The translations under genes and the position numbers were made by a program. 64,000 nt of DNA. It comes from JAAXHH01 sp965248395. GTDB taxonomy: Bacteria; JAAXHH01. The notes under the pieces are model-generated. The model was not told the DNA's origin, searched no databases, and saw nothing but the letters and a program-made list of their open reading frames with translations. Each line of letters opens with the position of its first letter. The first letter of the stretch is position 1. Below, piece after piece: positions 37,763 to 46,285 of the stretch. The stretch is from contig OZ252103.1 in the NCBI GenBank assembly GCA_965248395.1, positions 2,232,001 through 2,296,000 on the forward strand, read 5' to 3'.

Positions 37763-39169
37763 TCAGGCCCACACGGTCAGACCCATGACGAGGTAGATAC
37801 CACCTGTCAGCACAGCGGGAATCAGCGCGTAAGGAATCTGTGTCCTGACATGGTCCATATGATCCGACGCCGCGCCCGTGGAGGCGAGAATGGAGGTGTC
37901 GGATAGCGGCGAACAGTGATCACCGAAGACGCCGCCCCCGGCCACGGCGGCGATGGTCGCGTATACAAGGTCGGTCAGGACGTCCCCTGAATAGTTCAGG
38001 GCCACGGGTACGGCGATCGGCATCATGATGGCGAAGGTACCCCAGGAAGTGCCCGTGGAAAAGGCCATCACGGCCGCCAGCAGATAGGTGCACAACGGTA
38101 ACATGGACGGGGTGAGGAAATCACGGGATACGAATACCATGTAGTCGGCCGTGCCCATGTCCTTGCTCAGCTGGTTGATGGTATAGGCGAAGGCCAGGAT
38201 CATGATGGCCGGCATGATGCCCTTGATGCCCGTCATCGCCGTGTCCATGATGTCGTTCAACCGAATCCCCTGTATGCGTATGGATATTCCGAGGAAGATA
38301 ACGACAAAGAGGTAGGCTTCCAGCGTCTTGGCGGACCCTGTCAGTATAAAAGAAGCCAAGACGATGACGATGATCAGGATGACCGGCAGGAAGAAGTTCA
38401 GGAACAGGTGGGGCCTTATTTCCGGAAACATGGGGGTATCGGTCAGTTCCCGCCCGATGAGCGGCACGGCGCCGTCCCTGAGTACCTTGCCTTCGTCCAT
38501 CGCTCTGCGTTCCGCGGATTTCATGGGTCCGAATTCGGGGATCAGTCCAGCGCCAAACATCCCGACCATCAGCACCGCTGACACGGCGTAGAAATTGTAG
38601 GGGATGGACCGGATGAACACGTTCATGGCGTCGCTGGCGTCCATGATGGGACCCATTCCGATGGTGAGTCCCGAGATGTAGATCGCCCAGCCCGTGACCG
38701 GCATAATAACCGAGACCGGGGCCGAGGTGGAGTCGGCGATATAGGCCAGCTTCTCCCTGGAGATCCGGGCCTTGTCGGTCAGGCTTCTCATCGTGGTGCC
38801 GACGAAGAGCGGGCTGAAATAGTCGCTGAAGAAGACGAACATGCCCAGGACCCACGTCCACAGTTGAACACCCTTGCGGGACAGCCGCCGGTATGCCACG
38901 AACTGGGTAAAGGCCTGGATGGCGCCGGTTCTAATGAAGAAGGCGATCAGTATGCCGATGCAGATCTCGAGGAGGAATACCCAGGAAAAGCTGGTATTTC
39001 CCAGGGCGTTGATCATCAGTTGGGAAAAGCCCAGGGGACCCTGTCCCGAGATCAGGACACCCACCAGGCACGCCACCGCCAGGGAATAGATGGCGTTCCG
39101 GGTTGCGAAGGCCAGGACGATGGCCAGGACCGGAGGCAGGATGGAGAGTACGCCGAGATCATTTTCCAT
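37763..39169 (-). CDS. NhaC-family Na+/H+ antiporter-like transporter
   Basis: A 468-residue membrane protein with about eleven hydrophobic segments. LSILPPVLAIVLAF at the start, FFSDYFSPLFVGTTMRSLTDKARISREKLAYIADSTSAPV in the middle and GGGVFGDHCSPLSDTSILASTGA near the end are NhaC-family landmarks. Members exchange Na+ for H+ or an organic substrate such as malate or lactate. I prefer the ATG at 39169, which starts at the family N-terminus, over an upstream GTG at 39205 without a ribosome site. It is likely co-transcribed with the DUF6785 gene. Confidence 0.88.
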   Translation of the reverse strand: MENDLGVLSILPPVLAIVLAFATRNAIYSLAVACLVGVLISGQGPLGFSQLMINALGNTSFSWVFLLEICIGILIAFFIRTGAIQAFTQFVAYRRLSRKGVQLWTWVLGMFVFFSDYFSPLFVGTTMRSLTDKARISREKLAYIADSTSAPVSVIMPVTGWAIYISGLTIGMGPIMDASDAMNVFIRSIPYNFYAVSAVLMVGMFGAGLIPEFGPMKSAERRAMDEGKVLRDGAVPLIGRELTDTPMFPEIRPHLFLNFFLPVILIIVIVLASFILTGSAKTLEAYLFVVIFLGISIRIQGIRLNDIMDTAMTGIKGIMPAIMILAFAYTINQLSKDMGTADYMVFVSRDFLTPSMLPLCTYLLAAVMAFSTGTSWGTFAIMMPIAVPVALNYSGDVLTDLVYATIAAVAGGGVFGDHCSPLSDTSILASTGAASDHMDHVRTQIPYALIPAVLTGGIYLVMGLTVWA

Positions 39170-39348
39170 GGGGTGTCCAGGTTCGAAAACTCGTTCGGAA
39201 CTCACCTAAGAAACATCTATTCAGTCCGTCGGGCAACACGATATATTGATCCCGGTGAATCCAGTAAGGATACAGGACGGGGGTAATGGAGTCCCATTGA
39301 GCGCCGACACTCACAGTACCGCGTAGAATATCCATAAAGGTCCGTATT

Positions 39349-40146
39349 TTGGAACGTCTCAGCTTCATACTTATCGAACCGCCGTCGCGGTGGGGCGGCA
39401 GTATTGACGAAACCTTCCGTTTTATTCGATCCAGCGGATACGCCGGCGTGGAGCTGAACCTCACCACGGAACTGGTCGGCAACCTTGATGAAATCGAAAG
39501 CGCCGCCCGTGGAAACGACCTGCGGGTTGTTTCGCTCCTCACGGGCGCGGCCTACGAGGAAGGACTCTGCCTCAGCACACCGGACGAATCCATCCGCGAA
39601 CGGACCGTCGCGCGGCTACTGGAAAACCTGGAGACCGCGGACCGGTTCAGCGCCATCCTGGTGGTCGGTCTGTTGCAGGGTCTGCGTTCCGATGAACCGG
39701 ATCCCGTTGTGGCCAACCGCCGGATAGTCTCCTGTCTTCAACACTTGGGACGGGAAGCCGAAGCGAGGGATGTCGACATCGTGATCGAGCCTGTAAACCA
39801 TTTGCAGGTGGGTTTCAACCACAGCGTGGGGGAAGTCCGGGACCTGATCCGGGCCACCGGATCGAGCGCCTTGCGTCCCATGGTCGATACGATCCACATG
39901 AATATCGAAGAGACATCGCTCATTCAGCCCATTTACGACTGCGGTGCCGAGCTCAGACACGTGCATCTCTGCGAAAGCCAAGGTGGATTGCCGGGAACCG
40001 GCACGATAGACTTCGCGGGTGTACTCGAGGCCCTGGAACGCATCGGGTATCCGCATTTCGCTTCGGTTAAGGTCTATCGCAAGGCCGGATTAAGCGACGC
40101 CGTAGAGCAGAGCATGGCGTTCTTCAGGGGATTTCGGTCCGGATAG
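39349..40146 (+). CDS. Sugar phosphate isomerase/epimerase family protein
   Basis: A 265-residue TIM-barrel protein of the xylose-isomerase-like family. Metal ligands are suggested by VIEPVNH, MVDTIHMN, HVHLCESQG and the final strand SVKVYRK (often E in the family). GYAGVELNLT near the N-terminus is typical. The start is TTG at 39349 with AAAGG 8 bases upstream; no suitable ATG is nearby. Its closest homologues by motif are hydroxypyruvate isomerase and tagatose epimerase types. It is divergent from the NhaC gene and convergent with the next oxidoreductase. Confidence 0.85.
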   Translation: MERLSFILIEPPSRWGGSIDETFRFIRSSGYAGVELNLTTELVGNLDEIESAARGNDLRVVSLLTGAAYEEGLCLSTPDESIRERTVARLLENLETADRFSAILVVGLLQGLRSDEPDPVVANRRIVSCLQHLGREAEARDVDIVIEPVNHLQVGFNHSVGEVRDLIRATGSSALRPMVDTIHMNIEETSLIQPIYDCGAELRHVHLCESQGGLPGTGTIDFAGVLEALERIGYPHFASVKVYRKAGLSDAVEQSMAFFRGFRSG

Positions 40147-40171
40147 GCTTCCGTGTCAGAGGGACGAGCCG

Positions 40172-41188
40172 TCAAGGCCATTCAGGTTTCTGCGGCAGGC
40201 CGGTACGGATGGATTCCAGCCCGGCCTCGCAAACAGCCACGACGCGGGCGCCGACGCGGGCAGGGATCGGGTTTTCCATTTTCCCGTCGAGCGTATCCAG
40301 GAAGTCGATGACGGAACGACCCCAGCCATGGCCGCCCACGGCGGCATCGCCCGAGGCGTTGGGTAGCGTGACCGGTTCCTCGCCCCTCCGATGCAGCTTT
40401 CCATTCCAGAGGGTCCCTTTGGTGCCGTAAACGGCCAGCAGGCCGCCTCCCATGCCTTCTCCCGAGCAACCGCTGGTGACAAACACCTTTCCAAGTACCC
40501 CGTTTTCAAATTTCAACATGACGATATAGCAGTCATCCGACGGAAACTCGGGCACGCACTGCTTGCTGCTGTAGGCGAAGACCTCCACGACGGGCGATTC
40601 GACGGTGGACAGCATGTTGTCAATGGGATGGCAGCCTCCGCCAAGAAGGATGTTCTGCGGGTTCTGCTGGTCGATCCGCCACGGCGTGTGTCCACCCCCG
40701 CCAGGATGGTAGATAGACCACATGTCGTGGATGTAGTCACCCTGGATGAAGAAGATGTCTCCGATTTTGCCGGACCGTGCCGCCAGAGACATTTCCCGCC
40801 AGGGATACATGTACCGGATGGTATGATCCGTCATCACGGTCAGCCCCGTCCGGTCGGCGGCATCGATGATGCGCCGGGCGTCGGCGACGGTCGTTGCCAG
40901 CGGTTTTTCCACGAGAGCGTGGGCGCCGAGTTCCAGGGCCATGATGGTTTGATCGGCGTGCAGATGGTCCGGTCCGGCCACGGCGACGATGTCCGGCCTC
41001 GTATCCAGGATCAATGACCTCAAATCGTCGCCCGTTACGGCATCGGGGTACAGCGATCCGGCCGTGGCGAGCTTCTCTTCGACCGGGTCATACAGGGTGG
41101 TCACCCGGGCGCGGCCGCTTTGTTCGGCCACGTGGGCTACGAACTTACCGGCACCGCCGCAACCGCTAAGCAGGATGGAATAGGACAT
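40172..41188 (-). CDS. Gfo/Idh/MocA family oxidoreductase
   Basis: A 338-residue NAD(P)-dependent oxidoreductase. SGCGGAGKFVAHVAEQ gives the GxGxxG nucleotide loop; IVAVAGPDHLHADQTIMALELGAHALVEKPLATT carries the E-K-P lysine; GGGCHPIDNMLSTV holds the conserved G-x-H-x-x-D of the catalytic site. It is the last gene of the long minus-strand series that begins with the PQQ dehydrogenase, 27 bases after the shorter amidohydrolase. A sugar or cyclitol substrate is expected from the family. Confidence 0.93.
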   Translation of the reverse strand: MSYSILLSGCGGAGKFVAHVAEQSGRARVTTLYDPVEEKLATAGSLYPDAVTGDDLRSLILDTRPDIVAVAGPDHLHADQTIMALELGAHALVEKPLATTVADARRIIDAADRTGLTVMTDHTIRYMYPWREMSLAARSGKIGDIFFIQGDYIHDMWSIYHPGGGGHTPWRIDQQNPQNILLGGGCHPIDNMLSTVESPVVEVFAYSSKQCVPEFPSDDCYIVMLKFENGVLGKVFVTSGCSGEGMGGGLLAVYGTKGTLWNGKLHRRGEEPVTLPNASGDAAVGGHGWGRSVIDFLDTLDGKMENPIPARVGARVVAVCEAGLESIRTGLPQKPEWP

Positions 41189-41215
41189 GGAGATGCTCGA
41201 TCAAATAACCTTCCG

Positions 41216-42622
41216 TCACTTTACCTGTTCCAGCCTGGTCCGGTACTTGTCATACAGATCCGTGTGCTTGCTATTGATATCGACCGTCCTGCCCTGGATG
41301 TAGGCCCGTTCCACGCGGGTCATGATCTCGAGCGGATCCCCGTCGGTCACGATCAAGGTAGCGTCCTTGCCCGGTTCGAGGGATCCCAGCCTGTCCTCCA
41401 CGCCCAGGATGCGCGCGGGATAGAGGGTGACGGACTTCAGCGCTTCTTCCCTGGGCAGACCGTAAGCCGCCGCGGTCGCCGCGTGGTATGGAAGATTCCG
41501 AACATTCGATCCGCCCCCGCCTTCGAGCCACACACTCCGTTCGCCGATACAGAAGTTCACGCCGGCTTCATGCAGCTTCAGGGCATTGGTAAACGGCGTG
41601 TCGTACGCTTCCCAACGGCGCACGGGGACATAGTGCACGGCCCCGATGATTACCGGGATGTCGTTTTCCTTCAACCGGTCCGCCACCCGCCAGACGTCGG
41701 CGCCGCCGACCAGGATCATCCGGATATCTTCGGCGAGGGCCCAGTCGATAGCGGCATGGATCTGTTTCTCTTCCGCCGCGTGTACGAAAACGGGCAGCTC
41801 TTTCTTAAGTACAGGGATCATCGACTCCCAGCCGAGGTCCGAAGGATGAAAAGGCGCCCCACGGCCTCTTTCGGCCTCTTTCGCGATCATGTACGCACGG
41901 GCTTCGCGAAAGGCGTCCCGCAACTTAGTCAAGGCTTCCCGGCGCTCTTCGATCTGCTCTTCCCTGCTGGACGAACCTGCAAAATCAAAGATTCGGTAGG
42001 AAGGCCACCGCACGTGAAGGCCCACCGTTGCTTCCAGGGTCATTTCTTCGGTGGTCCAGCCATCCAGCGCGATCAGTCCGGATAGACCGGCGACCAAGCC
42101 TCCACTTGGCATGGTCAAGGCGGTCAATATCCCGTTCGCCCGGGCAACAGGGAAGTACTCGCTATCGGGGTTCACGGCGGAAACCGCACGCACGCTGGGG
42201 GTAATGTCCCCGATTTCGATGTTGTCCTGTGTAGCCCGGACCGAGCCGATCTCGGTCAGGCCCAGCGTGGTAGGCGCCGCGATCAGCCCGGGGTACACAT
42301 GCTTCCCCGAAACATCGACCACCAGGGTGTTTTCGGGCAGGACCAGGTCGGTCCCGATGCCAGTAATGACACCGGATTCGAACAGCACCGTTGCGCCCTC
42401 GATGATATCGCCGCTCACGGTATGGACGGTTCCGCCGGTCAACGCGATGGGTTGCGTCTGCGGTCCGGCCGGTTTCTGTTTCGATGCCGCGGCATCCTGG
42501 ACCATGAAGCCCAGCACGAGTCCTAAGATCAGAAAGGGATATATCGATCGTATCCACCTGACACCGGCCGAGAGTTCCGGCGATCGACCGGTCCCCTGCC
42601 TGTTGCGGGGTAGTACCACCAT
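41216..42622 (-). CDS. Amidohydrolase-fold protein lacking the HxH metal motif
   Basis: A 468-residue protein with an N-terminal hydrophobic segment (about 26-45), then the composite beta-domain and barrel of the amidohydrolase superfamily. KHVYPGLI is intact but the following residues are A-A-P-T-T-L-G-L instead of D-x-H-x-H, so the first two metal ligands are missing. The C-terminal LGVEDRLGSLEPGKDATLIVTDGDPL is typical. It may be catalytically inactive or use another site, and could be a structural partner of the 990-residue paralogue encoded 38 bases upstream. The ATG at 42622 has GGAGG 6 bases upstream; the ATG at 42628 is too close to that site. Confidence 0.82.
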   Translation of the reverse strand: MVVLPRNRQGTGRSPELSAGVRWIRSIYPFLILGLVLGFMVQDAAASKQKPAGPQTQPIALTGGTVHTVSGDIIEGATVLFESGVITGIGTDLVLPENTLVVDVSGKHVYPGLIAAPTTLGLTEIGSVRATQDNIEIGDITPSVRAVSAVNPDSEYFPVARANGILTALTMPSGGLVAGLSGLIALDGWTTEEMTLEATVGLHVRWPSYRIFDFAGSSSREEQIEERREALTKLRDAFREARAYMIAKEAERGRGAPFHPSDLGWESMIPVLKKELPVFVHAAEEKQIHAAIDWALAEDIRMILVGGADVWRVADRLKENDIPVIIGAVHYVPVRRWEAYDTPFTNALKLHEAGVNFCIGERSVWLEGGGGSNVRNLPYHAATAAAYGLPREEALKSVTLYPARILGVEDRLGSLEPGKDATLIVTDGDPLEIMTRVERAYIQGRTVDINSKHTDLYDKYRTRLEQVK

Positions 42623-42660
42623 TCCCATCCTCCATTCGCCGGGAAACCGGCATGTCGCGC

Positions 42661-45633
42661 CTATGCCTCCGGCGCTTTCTCTTCGTCGGCTTCAGGCGAT
42701 TTGAGCAGTTTCTGGATCAATCTTGATCGTTCCTTTTTCACCTCTATTCGCATCATCTTGTCTTCGTCGACATCGAAGTACTTCCTCCCGTCGATCCAGG
42801 TCTGTTCGCATTTCGTGTACGTGGACAGGGGATGCCCGTTCCAGATAACGAAATCGGCGTCCTTGCCTGTTTCGAGCGAACCGACGTACGGATCGATGGC
42901 CAGTTGTTTCGCCGCGTTCAACGTGACGAATTTCAGGGCTTCCACCTCGTCCACCCCGCCGTACTTGACCGCCTTGGCGGCTTCGGTGTTCAATCGCCGG
43001 GCGAGTTCATTGCTGTCGGAGTTGAAGGTGACCAGTACGCCCGCTTCGTGCATCAGCGCGCCGTTGTAGGGAATGGCGTCATAGGCTTCCACCTTGAACG
43101 CCCACCAGTCGCTGAAGGTGGAAGCGCCCGCGCCGTGGGCGGCGATTTCGGGGCCGACCTTGTAACCTTCCAGAACATGTTGAAAGGTGCCTATGGTAAA
43201 ACCAAAGTCGTCGGCGATCCGTATGAGCATCAGGATTTCGTCCTGCCGGTAGGAATGGCAGTGGACCAGGCGTTCTCCCGCGAGGATCTCCTGCAGCGTT
43301 TCCAGTTCAAGGTCACGCCGGGGTGGAACGACGCCGGATTTATCCGCGAGGGCGTTGTACCGATCCCATGTCTGCTGATATTCCCGGGCCGCGCGAAACC
43401 GGTCCCGGATGATCTGTTCGACACCCATGCGGGTCTGGGGATACCGGTCGCTGAGGGTGCGCCAGTTGCTGCGCTTGACGTTTTCACCCAGGGCGAACTT
43501 TATGCCTGGCTTGGCCTCGGTGAACTTGAGTTCCTCGGGGTCAACTCCCCATCTCAGTTTGATGACCTGGTTCTTGCCGCCAATGGGATTGGCCGAACCG
43601 TGCAGCAGGTTGGCAGCCGTGAGACCACCTGCCAGTTCCCTGTACAGGGCGATATCGTAGCTGTTTACCACGTCCCCGATGCCCACCTCGGCGGTCACGG
43701 CCTGCGTACCCTCGTTGATGCCCTCCAGGATGGCCGTGTGCGAATGGGCGTCGATGATGCCGGGCGTAACGTGCTTGCCGGTGCCGTCGATCTCCAGGGC
43801 GCCCTCGGGAGCGGTGAGCCCGGTACCTACTTCGACGATCTTACCCTCCCGGATCAGCAGGTCCGCGTTGTCCAGCCTGCCCCGGTCGTCCAGCGTCCAT
43901 ACGGTGGCGTTCCGCACAAGGACATGATCCGGCTGCGCCGGTGCGTTTTTTCGGCCGAAGGCGCCGGGAGGATACAGTTCGGGTGGATCGGCTTCCATGT
44001 CGGACGTCGGCATTTCCGGCGGTTCCACCTCTCTTGCCCGGGTCCGATCGGCGGACCAGGCCAGGCTCTCTCCATCGGGACGTACACCCCGGCCGATGAT
44101 CCGGTCATCCCGGATCGAACCTGAGAAACGCCAGACGCCGGCTTCCCCCAGGGCCTCGTTTTCCAGGTTGAACGCGATGCGCGCGTCGTCCAGTTCCATT
44201 CGGGCCGTCTTTATGGAGGTCCCGTCCATATCGATCGTACCCTTGGGCGCTTTCAACGAACCGTCGATGGCCAGGGACAGGCTGTCACCCTGCAGGACGA
44301 CCGTCCACGCGCCCCTGGGGTCGACGACCGGCCTGGGCGTGACCACGTGGCGGTCTCCCGCGACCCACACGTCCTGCACATTCACGTCTTCCGCGAACAG
44401 GGGACCGTCGGTGATGGTCATATTGGCCAGTTTACCTGGCTCCAGGGTACCGAGTTGACGGCTGAGTCCGAGCATCGAAGCGGGGGTCGTAGTCAGCGCC
44501 GCCAACGCGGTTTCATAGGCGAGCCCATGCGCTATGGCCTCGCGTACGCGGTCGTGAAAGTCGGTGGCCTTCTCCAATCCCGTGCTGCTCAACGCAATGG
44601 GGATTCCCGCCCTGTGCATCCGGCCCGGATTCCCGGGCGCCAGGTCCCAGTGCCGCAGTGTTTCCAACGTGACGTCTATGGCGTCTTCGGGTGTGGAGAC
44701 GGACAGGTCCCCGGACTGGGGAAAATCTACGGGGAGGATGACGGGGACGCCCACTGCACGGATCGCCTCCAGCATCCGATATTCGTGACCGCTGCCCTTG
44801 ACGAGGAATCGGAGATCGAAATCCTCCGCCAGCTGGGCGGCGCGTAGAAAGGCGTGGTCGTCAGCGACATTCATGAGGACAGCCTGGCTGCGTGCGATTA
44901 CGTCGCCTAGCGCTGCCAACGCTTCGTTGTCCTCAGGCCGGTCCTGCCCAGGGTTCGAAGCATAAGCCGCGTGGGCGTCCCGGTACCACTGCGCGTCAAG
45001 AAACGTCTGCCGCATCAGGGCCACGACGCCCATCATGGCCGCAGGATAGGTGCGGTTCCGGTTTCGTTTCATGCGTACATGCTGAAAAACGTCGCGCTTC
45101 AGGATGTTCTCGTTAGGCGTTCCGGTACCCAGGTTGACCACCGCGCTGCTGCCCGAGAACACTCCCTGGTCGGCCACCACCATGGCTGCCGCGAATCCGG
45201 ATTCCCGCAACCGTACGATCTCCGCTTCACTGATACGATACGCCTTGGCGGCCGAGCGTTCGGGACGGACGGCGGTATTCCAGTGTGCGGACCCCGTGGT
45301 GTCGTCCTCGTCCCCTTTCGGCAGTCCGGTCTGCGTGAACATTTCGATCATACCCGGGTATATGGTCATGCCCGTGTAATCCCACCTTCTGGCATCCTGA
45401 GGGATGTCGATGGACGCTCCCGCATCCACGACCAGTCCGTCCCGGACAACCACGGTACCATGCTCGATGACATGGTCGGGCCGGACGTATACCCGCGCGT
45501 TCTCGAGGGCGTGCACCCTCGAAGGGTTCTCCCGCAATCCCGCCTGGGGCGCCGTCTGCTGGGCATTCGCGGCGAAGGGGATTACCCCGGCCAGCAGGCA
45601 GGCGTAGAGGATGATTCTACACGACTGCAGCAT
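42661..45633 (-). CDS. Tandem amidohydrolase-domain protein, exported
   Basis: A 990-residue protein with an N-terminal signal peptide (CRIILYACLLAGVIPFAANAQQ) and two amidohydrolase modules. Module 1 (about 30-450) has TIYPGMIEMFTQTGL, with no H-x-H. Module 2 (about 590-960) has PGIIDAHSHTAI with H-S-H, LVHCHSYRQDEIL, FQHVLEGYK, and NSDSNELARRL with the catalytic Asp, so it should bind metal. A linker with beta-rich segments (about 450-580) joins them. Both end in family-typical GSLETGKDADFVI-like blocks. Likely a periplasmic hydrolase of a cyclic amide or peptide-like substrate. GGAGG precedes the ATG; the selenoprotein gene lies 70 bases upstream. Confidence 0.88.
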   Translation of the reverse strand: MLQSCRIILYACLLAGVIPFAANAQQTAPQAGLRENPSRVHALENARVYVRPDHVIEHGTVVVRDGLVVDAGASIDIPQDARRWDYTGMTIYPGMIEMFTQTGLPKGDEDDTTGSAHWNTAVRPERSAAKAYRISEAEIVRLRESGFAAAMVVADQGVFSGSSAVVNLGTGTPNENILKRDVFQHVRMKRNRNRTYPAAMMGVVALMRQTFLDAQWYRDAHAAYASNPGQDRPEDNEALAALGDVIARSQAVLMNVADDHAFLRAAQLAEDFDLRFLVKGSGHEYRMLEAIRAVGVPVILPVDFPQSGDLSVSTPEDAIDVTLETLRHWDLAPGNPGRMHRAGIPIALSSTGLEKATDFHDRVREAIAHGLAYETALAALTTTPASMLGLSRQLGTLEPGKLANMTITDGPLFAEDVNVQDVWVAGDRHVVTPRPVVDPRGAWTVVLQGDSLSLAIDGSLKAPKGTIDMDGTSIKTARMELDDARIAFNLENEALGEAGVWRFSGSIRDDRIIGRGVRPDGESLAWSADRTRAREVEPPEMPTSDMEADPPELYPPGAFGRKNAPAQPDHVLVRNATVWTLDDRGRLDNADLLIREGKIVEVGTGLTAPEGALEIDGTGKHVTPGIIDAHSHTAILEGINEGTQAVTAEVGIGDVVNSYDIALYRELAGGLTAANLLHGSANPIGGKNQVIKLRWGVDPEELKFTEAKPGIKFALGENVKRSNWRTLSDRYPQTRMGVEQIIRDRFRAAREYQQTWDRYNALADKSGVVPPRRDLELETLQEILAGERLVHCHSYRQDEILMLIRIADDFGFTIGTFQHVLEGYKVGPEIAAHGAGASTFSDWWAFKVEAYDAIPYNGALMHEAGVLVTFNSDSNELARRLNTEAAKAVKYGGVDEVEALKFVTLNAAKQLAIDPYVGSLETGKDADFVIWNGHPLSTYTKCEQTWIDGRKYFDVDEDKMMRIEVKKERSRLIQKLLKSPEADEEKAPEA

Positions 45634-45703
45634 GGTTTTCCTCCTGAAGTAACGATTTGGTTAGAATTTCAAACCTTTTGTTACACAATAGGTTACAGTA
45701 ATT

Positions 45704-46228
45704 TCACATCAACAGTTCTACGGTCTTGCTCAACGCCTGTTCGACCCGGGCGTCGACCCCGTCGTCGTCCAGCCGGCCAATGGGGTGTTCGATTTCGATG
45801 ATGGGGTAATTCCCATGGCCGAGTTGCTGTGCCATCACCCACGCGGTGTGCACGAAGTTGGTCGTGCACAGCAGGGCGGCCGGCAGTCCAAGGTTTTCGA
45901 GCGTGAGGGCATCGTGCATGCTGCACGCGCTGCAGGACCCTCAGTCGCCGACGCCCACCAGCGCGAAATTACAGCGCCGAACGATCAGTCCGGTCATCTC
46001 TTCAGACAGGACTCGGCTTGCGCTTGCCTTGGTGTATTCGACCGCTTCCACGGGATGGGCCAGGCCCTTCCGCAACTGCTCGAACACGCCGCGCAGGATC
46101 ACGTCCGAGTTGGGCTTGCTGTTACCCACCAGCGCGGCCACGGTGTGCGGGGATCCGAGCGGCCGTTTGGCCAGGCGAAGGGCCGCCGCGCCAGCGGAGG
46201 CGGTGGGGTCAACGAGGGTTACAGGCAT
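45704..46228 (-). CDS. UGSC-family selenoprotein (in-frame TGA read as Sec96)
   Basis: The reading frame runs from an ATG at 46228 (GGAG 9 bases upstream) to a TGA at 45704-45706 with a single internal TGA at 45941-45943. Read through as selenocysteine the product is 174 residues, with Sec96-Gly-Ser-Cys99, then A-C102-S-M-H. This is the motif that names the UGSC (seleno)protein family. The N-terminal part (MPVTLVDPT, ALVGVGD just before Sec) and the C-terminal part (HDALTLENLGLPAAL, GHGNYPIIEIEHPIGRL) are continuous in one fold. A SECIS-like hairpin surrounds the TGA. The biochemical role is unknown; a redox or C-S/C-N bond chemistry as in other Sec-x-x-Cys proteins is inferred. A TTG at 46234 is an alternative start. 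Confidence 0.88.
45904..45943 (-). promoter_or_regulatory. Candidate bacterial SECIS element
   Basis: On the mRNA strand TGAGGG (starting with the Sec codon) pairs with CCCTCA 28 bases later, and inside it CGTGCA-GCA-TGCACG forms a six-pair hairpin 14-28 bases after the TGA. The position immediately 3' of the UGA, with the codon in the basal stem and an apical hairpin about 14 bases on, is how SelB-recognised elements are built in bacteria. The apical loop here is only three bases in this fold, so the exact structure may differ. Confidence 0.65.
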
Positions 46229-46285
46229 ATTCAAATACTCCGTACTATCTCAACCCGCGGGTTTCTCCAGCGACATGCCGCGTCA

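Noticed and set aside
45704..45919. Small 71-residue gene or pseudogene downstream of a stop
   Set aside because: It has no ribosome site, and the intervening TGA reads as Sec in the U-G-S-C motif of a known family, with a hairpin at the codon. One selenoprotein gene explains both pieces.
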